A DNA stretch of 64,000 nt from positions 1 to 64,000 of the forward strand of contig JBPCUN010000142.1 in NCBI GenBank assembly GCA_051011115.1, given 5' to 3'. The position numbers were made by a program, and so were the translations under genes. Positions 59,208 to 64,000 of this stretch are shown here, piece by piece. The stretch's first letter is position 1. Each line of letters starts with the position of its first letter. The notes under the pieces were generated by a model. That model ran no database searches, was not told where the DNA came from, and saw only the letters and a program-made list of their open reading frames with translations. The DNA is from Profundicola sp051011115 (GTDB taxonomy: Bacteria > Bacteroidota > Bacteroidia > Flavobacteriales > Weeksellaceae).

Positions 59208-61290
59208 TGCGTTTACTGCTTTTGTTTTTCTCAAACTCAAAAGAGGTACTACAATCGGCATTCAACACGATATACGCATCGAATTTCTTACCTGCTTTGC
59301 TTGTCATTCCTTTGATTAAAGAGGTTTTGCCTTTATTGACAAGGCTTGTTACATTTTCGATACTGATTTGCACACCGCAGACGATACGGAACTGTACCCA
59401 ACTACAAACCTCATCGGGACACTTCACAATTTTATCACGGATAATGAGTTGCTGGCTTTTGCATTTAGGGCAAACCAACTTCGGTAGGTTGTTTTGAGCA
59501 ATAGAAGTTTGCAGCAATTCATCGGTAATGGATTTGGCATAGGTTTCCATTTCCTTTTGAAATGTTCCGGCATCCGCTTCGTTGTTCTCGATTTTCTGCA
59601 ATGCCAATTCCCATTCGGCGGTCATTGCCACATCCGCAATTTTTCGGTCTTTGACAAGCCCGTACACCTGCAATCCTTTTTCCGTAGGGATTAATGAACG
59701 TTTATCCCTTTGGATATAATTGCGGGTAAACAGGGTTTCGATAATGGCGGCTCTTGTAGCCGGAGTACCGATACCGATATTTTTGAGGGCTTTGCGCTCT
59801 TCCTCGTTCTCGATTTCTTTCCCTGCGGTTTCCATAGCCGACAAAAGCCCGGCTTCGGTGTAAAGCACTGGCGGTTTGGTCTGCTTTTCCAAAACGGCGG
59901 CTTCCTTTATTTTGAGTTCATCGCCTTTATTCAGTTCAGGTAGTTCCTGTACCGGCTCTTCGCCATCATCGGTAAAACTTCCTTTGATGGAACGCCAACC
60001 CGCTTCCTGAATTTTACAGCCTTTTGCCGTAAAGTCGTAATGCAATACCTGTAATGATACATCGGTTATTTCTTTGACACAGGCTTGTGATATGGCTTCG
60101 AGCAACCGAAGCGCAATCATATTGTAAATCTTGTTTTCGTCTGCATTGAGTACGGACGGCACTTTATCCGTAATCAACAAACCGTGATGGTCCGTTACAC
60201 GGAGGTCATTCACGATACGTTTGTTGAACCGTCCCCATTTGATTTTGGTAAGGGCTTGCTTGCAATCTTCACGGTTCTGCAATGCCCGCACAAGGTTTGG
60301 AATTTCAGCCCACATATCTTCAGGAATGTATTTGCTTCCGGTACGTGGGTACGTGATAAATTTCTTTTCGTACAGGCTTTGTGCGATATTAAGCGTTGCT
60401 TCAGCAGATAATTTCAGTCTTTTGTTAGCTTCCTTTTGTAAGCCTGTCAAATCAAAAAGCAAGGGCGGTTGTTCTGTAACGCTTTTGGTTTCTACCGAGG
60501 TAACAGTTGCCGTTGTGCCACGCTGAATAGCTCTAAGGGTATCATCGGCAAGTTGCTTTTCTTCCCATTTGGTAGCGGAAATACTTTTGAAATCAACCTG
60601 CGTTTTGTTGTGCATCAACTGTATCTGCCAGTATTTCTTTACCGTGAAATTCTTATTGTCAAGGTAGCGTTTGCATATCAAAGCCAGTGTGGGTGTTTGC
60701 ACTCTTCCGAGCGAATAGATACCGTTACCTGCGGCTATACTCAATGCCTGTGTAGCATTGATGCCTACAAGCCAGTCGGCACGGCTTCTGCCTTGCGCAG
60801 CCTGGTACAATCCGTCAAATGCTGCCCCGTCTTTCAGGTTGTCAAAACCCTGCTTTATTGCCTTTTCGGTAAGTGAACTTATCCAAAGGCGTTCAAAAGG
60901 CTTGTTGCATTTCAGGTACTCATAAATGTACCTGAAAATGAGTTCGCCCTCACGACCTGCATCGGTAGCAACGATGATGCTGTTGCTTTGCTTAAAAAGT
61001 TGCTCAATGACTTTCAATTGCTTTAATGCGCCAGTATCGGCGGTGTACCCTTTATCTTTTTTGACCTTGCGGACGGTCAATAAAAACGGGTTGGGCAATA
61101 TCGGCAGGGATGCTTTATCAAATCCCGAAATGCCATAATCTTCGGGCATTCCCAGTCCTATTAAATGACCGAATGCCCACGTAACAAAATAGCCGTTACC
61201 TGTCAGGTAGCCGTCCTTTTTATCGGATGCTCCCACAAGTCCGGCTATTTCCCTTGCTACGCTTGGTTTTTCTGCAATAATTGTTTTCAT
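59197..61290 (-). CDS. topB: DNA topoisomerase III (TopB; Exc-like, 697 aa)
   Basis: Type IA topoisomerase. N-terminal TOPRIM (IIAEKPSVAREIAGLVGA; ATDAGREGELIFRYIYEYLKCNKPFERLWISSLT); active-site region KKFITYPRTGSKYIPEDM with the catalytic Tyr near residue 315; C-terminal zinc-finger-like Cys quartet (CPKCKSQQ ... CPDEVC). In CTnDOT the equivalent gene exc follows xis2c-xis2d-orf3 and encodes topoisomerase III. The same order holds here (HTH pair, DUF3945, topB), supporting an excision or transfer role. Confidence 0.93.
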   Translation of the reverse strand: MKTIIAEKPSVAREIAGLVGASDKKDGYLTGNGYFVTWAFGHLIGLGMPEDYGISGFDKASLPILPNPFLLTVRKVKKDKGYTADTGALKQLKVIEQLFKQSNSIIVATDAGREGELIFRYIYEYLKCNKPFERLWISSLTEKAIKQGFDNLKDGAAFDGLYQAAQGRSRADWLVGINATQALSIAAGNGIYSLGRVQTPTLALICKRYLDNKNFTVKKYWQIQLMHNKTQVDFKSISATKWEEKQLADDTLRAIQRGTTATVTSVETKSVTEQPPLLFDLTGLQKEANKRLKLSAEATLNIAQSLYEKKFITYPRTGSKYIPEDMWAEIPNLVRALQNREDCKQALTKIKWGRFNKRIVNDLRVTDHHGLLITDKVPSVLNADENKIYNMIALRLLEAISQACVKEITDVSLQVLHYDFTAKGCKIQEAGWRSIKGSFTDDGEEPVQELPELNKGDELKIKEAAVLEKQTKPPVLYTEAGLLSAMETAGKEIENEEERKALKNIGIGTPATRAAIIETLFTRNYIQRDKRSLIPTEKGLQVYGLVKDRKIADVAMTAEWELALQKIENNEADAGTFQKEMETYAKSITDELLQTSIAQNNLPKLVCPKCKSQQLIIRDKIVKCPDEVCSWVQFRIVCGVQISIENVTSLVNKGKTSLIKGMTSKAGKKFDAYIVLNADCSTSFEFEKNKSSKRNGK

Positions 61291-61296
61291 ATCGTA

Positions 61297-62772
61297 CTAC
61301 ATTTTTCTGCCTTTGGATTTTGCAGGGGTTTCGGGCTTTTCCTGTTGTTCCTGCTGCTGCTTGTTTTTTGGACTTTGCTGCCCGGACTTTAAAGGCTCTT
61401 GGACGTTTTTGGTCGCTTCGTTGGTTTTGCCCTCCGAATTGACGGCAGTCTGCGTTTTGTGGGCTTCGGTGGGTTTTACTCTTTCCTTATACTGATTGGG
61501 AAACTCGAACCCGGTTTTTCCTGTATCCTTATTGAAAGTGATATAGCCCTGATAAGGTTGCCCTTTTTTATCTTTTAATCCATCAATGTAGATGGTTTGA
61601 CCTGCTTTGAAATCCTTATGTTGCTCATCGGTCAGCTCTTTGCCCCTAAATGTTTTTGGAGCTTCCTGCGGTTGGCTTTGCTGATTATTTTGTCCTTTGC
61701 TTTGGGCTTGACCGTTGCTTTGGGTTTGCCTGTTGGAATTATTGCGGTCAAACAGGAACTCCACATAACGCTTGTCTGCATTGAACTGTACTGTTGCCGA
61801 GAACTCCGTTCCTTTGGTGGAAATCATACCCTCTAACTTTAGCGGTTTACCCTCCATTAAAGTTTGCTTTTGTTCCTCATTCAGCTTTACGCCCTTAATT
61901 TCATCGGGAATTTTTATGAACTCTGTCCGTAATGCAATTACATCGTTTGTCAGCCTGTCAATACTGATAATAGACGGCATCAATTCGCCTGTTTTGGAAT
62001 TTACCAAATTAACGACACGCCCCATATTGCCCGTTTCGAGCAGGTTTTTCTTGTCTTCATCGGTAAACTTGTGACCAAAAAACTCGAAGTGGAGGTTAGG
62101 CTCTTTTTTGATACCGTGTATTGCTACGATAACATTTCCATCTTCGGCTTGCTGTAAAGACAGGCGGGCATCTGTGCGAAGAACAGAACCTCCGAAATTA
62201 ACGCCAATCGGTAAAAGTTCATTGGTTTTGTAACCTCGTAGCAAAGGGTCAAGCAGGTTTCTTTTTTCAAGATATTCCTTGCTTAACCCGAGATTTTTCA
62301 TTGTGTCCCAATCAATCTGTTCCGGCTTGTAGCGATATTCGCTTACTTCCGGTGTTGTTTGTGCTGTTGCCATATTATTTTGATTTTCTTGTTTTTTATC
62401 CTGCTGTGGTTCTGTCTTCACTTCGTATTCTTTCATCACTTTTTCGCCCTCGGGAGTAGGCTTATCTACCTGCTTTTGCAACTCCTGTGCTTTATCAATA
62501 GCAAGAGGTGCAGGCACTTTGAAGAATGAAAAATTGGTAGGGTTCTTTAACTGACTGAAAAAATTGGAAAAGAAGTTGGAAAAGAAATCACCGCTTTTGT
62601 CCACACGCATAAACTGGTTTTGGTTCTTCTTTGTGGGTTCTACGGTTTCCATTTTCCCGTTTTCGTCAATACTCTTTACGGCTTGGATTTTCATTTTCTC
62701 TTTATCCAGCACCAGTAATATGTCCGATAGCTGTTCAGGCATATCCTGTTTATTAGTTGTTTCTTCGCTCAT
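61297..62772 (-). CDS. DUF3945 domain-containing protein (491 aa; CTnDOT orf3 position)
   Basis: N-terminal LSDILLVLDKEKMKIQAVKSIDENGK, then low complexity, then a repeated DUF3945 pattern: WDTMKNLGLSKEYLEKRNLLDPLLRGYKTNELLPI, and domains with KLNEEQKQTLMEGKPLKLEGMISTKGTEFSATVQFN and LTDEQHKDFKAGQTIYIDGLKDKKGQPYQGYITFN. Gln/Lys/Pro-rich linkers separate them. It sits 6 bp from topB, in the orf3 slot of CTnDOT. Function unknown. Leader TTTTTAAAATTTTCAG precedes the start; array E lies 53 bp upstream. Confidence 0.82.
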   Translation of the reverse strand: MSEETTNKQDMPEQLSDILLVLDKEKMKIQAVKSIDENGKMETVEPTKKNQNQFMRVDKSGDFFSNFFSNFFSQLKNPTNFSFFKVPAPLAIDKAQELQKQVDKPTPEGEKVMKEYEVKTEPQQDKKQENQNNMATAQTTPEVSEYRYKPEQIDWDTMKNLGLSKEYLEKRNLLDPLLRGYKTNELLPIGVNFGGSVLRTDARLSLQQAEDGNVIVAIHGIKKEPNLHFEFFGHKFTDEDKKNLLETGNMGRVVNLVNSKTGELMPSIISIDRLTNDVIALRTEFIKIPDEIKGVKLNEEQKQTLMEGKPLKLEGMISTKGTEFSATVQFNADKRYVEFLFDRNNSNRQTQSNGQAQSKGQNNQQSQPQEAPKTFRGKELTDEQHKDFKAGQTIYIDGLKDKKGQPYQGYITFNKDTGKTGFEFPNQYKERVKPTEAHKTQTAVNSEGKTNEATKNVQEPLKSGQQSPKNKQQQEQQEKPETPAKSKGRKM

Positions 62773-62825
62773 AATCTGAAAATTTTAAAAATTCACTGTC
62801 GAATGTAAAGGAAGCCTTCACTGAT

Positions 62826-62859
62826 TTGCATTATGTGGCAGTCAAAGGCAGTGTTTGTC
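62826..62859 (-). promoter_or_regulatory. Phased-repeat operator array E, upstream of DUF3945-topB
   Basis: Gene orientation: GACAAACACT, GCCTTTGACT, GCCACATAAT, GCAA: starts at 1, 11, 21 and 31 with one mismatch each at the first and last. It reaches into the end of the upstream HTH gene (stop at 62858), 53 bp before the start at 62772. Confidence 0.58.
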
Positions 62860-63166
62860 ACTTATTGGCATCCAGTTTGGGCAAGGGAGGGTTAAAACTT
62901 TCCCTGATGAACTGATGCACATCGGACAGCTTGTAATACAGTTTTCCGCTAATGGTATAATAAGGGAGCTTGCCGATGGAGCGATACCGTTGCAGGGAAC
63001 GGTTACTTATTTTCAACATTTGCAATAAATCCTGATTATCCAGTAATTCCTCGCCGTCTATGCTGTTGCGCTTCTTTTGTAAATCGTCTATGTGGTTGCC
63101 GAGAATGTCAAGCCTATCCATTATGCGTTCCATCCACGCCACAAATTCCATTTTGTCGATATTCAT
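62858..63166 (-). CDS. Small HTH excisionase-type protein (102 aa; Xis2d position)
   Basis: An amphipathic N-terminal helix (FVAWMERIMDRLDILGNHIDDLQKKRN) then an excisionase/HTH_17 domain (LLDNQDLLQMLKISNRSLQRYRSIGKLPYYTISGKLYYKLSDVHQFI). Same architecture as the pair at 20744-21335. Order rteC, HTH, HTH, DUF3945, topB equals rteC-xis2c-xis2d-orf3-exc of CTnDOT, so this would be Xis2d. 12 bp after the first HTH gene. Confidence 0.8.
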   Translation of the reverse strand: MNIDKMEFVAWMERIMDRLDILGNHIDDLQKKRNSIDGEELLDNQDLLQMLKISNRSLQRYRSIGKLPYYTISGKLYYKLSDVHQFIRESFNPPLPKLDANK

Positions 63167-63178
63167 ACGAGTACGCCT

Positions 63179-63532
63179 TTAATTATTACCTGATTTCAGC
63201 TTTCTGCCTTTTTCGATATAGCTTTTGCCTTTCGCCATAAGCTCTTCTACATATTCATTGGTGGTCTGCACAGCGTTTGCGTTGAGCATTTCCTTGATAG
63301 CACCAATCGTATAGTAATACTGTCCATACATTTTTGAAAAAGCAATCTGCCCGTTGGTACGCATACGCCACAATGTTTTTTCGCTGATGTGGAGATACTG
63401 GCAGACTTCGTGATTGTTGAGCCATAAGCTATCGTAACTTGTATCTTCAAGTTTGAGGATATATTCGCTTATGGCTTTCAACCGTTCATTGAGGTGCTTC
63501 CACACTTCTTCGTCAACTGTTATAATGTTCAT
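63179..63532 (-). CDS. Small HTH excisionase-type protein (117 aa; Xis2c position)
   Basis: HTH_17-like domain at ~42-95 (LWLNNHEVCQYLHISEKTLWRMRTNGQIAFSKMYGQYYYTIGAIKEML), N-terminal helix and a short basic tail. By position and size the counterpart of Xis2c, which with Xis2d and topoisomerase III drives excision of CTnDOT; that operon is activated by RteC. Array F is 41 bp upstream. Confidence 0.8.
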   Translation of the reverse strand: MNIITVDEEVWKHLNERLKAISEYILKLEDTSYDSLWLNNHEVCQYLHISEKTLWRMRTNGQIAFSKMYGQYYYTIGAIKEMLNANAVQTTNEYVEELMAKGKSYIEKGRKLKSGNN

Positions 63533-63563
63533 AGCACTGCTGTTTAATGTTCACAGGACAAAA

Positions 63564-63592
63564 TTCAGAACTGTGGCAGTGTTTGTCTGCCA
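63564..63592 (-). promoter_or_regulatory. Phased-repeat operator array F (shortest), upstream of the Xis-like pair
   Basis: Gene orientation: GACAAACACT, GCC then degenerate. The plus strand also has a hairpin-like inverted repeat TGGCAG (63574-63579) / CTGCCA (63587-63592). RteC is known to bind inverted repeats upstream of xis2c in CTnDOT, and these arms could serve that purpose. Confidence 0.5.
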
Positions 63593-63740
63593 ATGCTTGC
63601 CAATTGAAAAAGCGTTTTTTTGAAAATTTTACAATTTGTCGTAAACCCTTATTAAATAAGAGTTTCGGTAGATTTTCCCATTTTTCGGTTATGGAAATAA
63701 GTCCATTTGCCAATTGGCATATATGGGTAAGTGCAGGCAC

Positions 63741-63772
63741 AAAAAAAAGCAATACGGAATGTGTATTGCTTT
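63741..63772 (-). terminator. Terminator after rteC
   Basis: AAAGCAATAC (63746-63755) / GTATTGCTTT (63763-63772), 7-nt loop; on the minus strand followed by eight T. It lies 23 bp past the rteC stop. Confidence 0.85.
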
Positions 63773-63795
63773 CAAACCCTTTACGGACGGACTAT

Positions 63796-64000
63796 TTATA
63801 AATCCTTATCCATATATTCTTCAAGAGCCTGTTTCAACTGGTCTAAAAATAATGTCCGTGAGCCTGCACGGGTTTTCATTCTATGGAATGCGTGATGCAC
63901 ATCGGTCAGTGAAATTCGGAATAAGACCTGCGAAATGGCAGTGAGCTTTCGGATGCCGATTTTACCACCTGAAATAGCGCCCGATGCGTACAGGGCATAC
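63796..64000 (-). CDS. rteC: Tetracycline-element regulator RteC, C-terminal part (cut by window edge)
   Basis: The frame is open to the right window edge; the last 67 codons are visible, stop at 63796-63798. The visible end reads ALYASGAISGGKIGIRKLTAISQVLFRISLTDVHHAFHRMKTRAGSRTLFLDQLKQAL...YMDKDL. The ALYASGAI, RAGSRTLFLDQL pattern is that of RteC, the activator of excision genes in CTnDOT. Its N-terminal part and any rteA/rteB are outside the window. Confidence 0.82.
   Translation of the reverse strand, partial: YALYASGAISGGKIGIRKLTAISQVLFRISLTDVHHAFHRMKTRAGSRTLFLDQLKQALEEYMDKDL

Noticed and set aside
21407..62859. Sigma-54 -24/-12 promoters in the phased arrays
   Set aside because: TGGC/TTGC-like words appear on the opposite strand, but neither orientation gives TGGCAC-N5-TTGC pointing at the gene; the 10-bp direct repeat explains them better.
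11364..64000. Insertion sequences and tetQ/ermF-type resistance genes
   Set aside because: No transposase frame, terminal inverted repeat pair or recognised antibiotic resistance gene is visible; the only resistance-like gene is the SMR exporter.

Overview
The window looks like a Flavobacteriia-type Bacteroidota chromosome carrying an integrative and conjugative element (ICE). The first ~11.35 kb is AT-rich host sequence: tilS (partial), dsbD, an OmpA-like protein, an SLC13/DASS symporter, a three-subunit succinate dehydrogenase/fumarate reductase operon, a hotdog thioesterase, initiator tRNA-fMet and a lipoprotein S41 protease. TAnnTTTG-type -7 promoter boxes, the lack of strong Shine-Dalgarno sequences and the gene families all point to Bacteroidota.

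From ~11.36 kb to the right edge the window holds one large CTnDOT-related ICE whose far end lies outside. Left to right: (1) a tyrosine integrase next to a candidate att core (11354-11363) in the S41 gene promoter; (2) an accessory operon of ssb, DUF932, DUF1281 and PRTRC genes (E, C, an F-like gene, B, ThiF); (3) a GNAT gene, an atypical response-regulator receiver, a strongly structured intergenic element and a tandem pair of small HTH genes; (4) a lone AT-rich AAA ATPase with a zinc-hook-like CxxC, a probable defence gene; (5) the mating-apparatus operon traE-F-G-I-J-K-(unknown)-L-M-N-O-Q on the minus strand; (6) an AT-rich, plus-strand cassette of XRE controller, Eco57I-like restriction-methylation pair and a Gabija-like OLD nuclease/UvrD helicase pair; (7) traA-B-C-D on the minus strand; (8) an oriT-like cluster of inverted repeats, mobA and mobB; (9) a cargo block of Crp/Fnr regulator, SugE/Gdx-like SMR exporter and two GNATs; (10) the coupling protein mobC; (11) a 1806-aa methylase-helicase, DUF1896, ORF6N, topoisomerase III, DUF3945, two HTH excision-type proteins and the C-terminal end of rteC, the same order as the CTnDOT rteC-xis2c-xis2d-orf3-exc excision module.

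The least expected signal is a family of 10-bp-phased direct repeats (units GCCAAACACT and GCCTTTGAAT, with GCC at positions 1, 11, 21 and often 31). It lies upstream of seven separate ICE operons (both HTH pairs, traE, traA, mobC, DUF1896/helicase, DUF3945/topB), always in the same orientation relative to the gene and usually 41-90 bp from the start codon. Cargo genes lack it and instead carry ordinary TAnnTTTG promoters. This suggests an element-wide operator linking excision, DNA processing and transfer. All functional statements rest on reading motifs by eye; no database search was possible.
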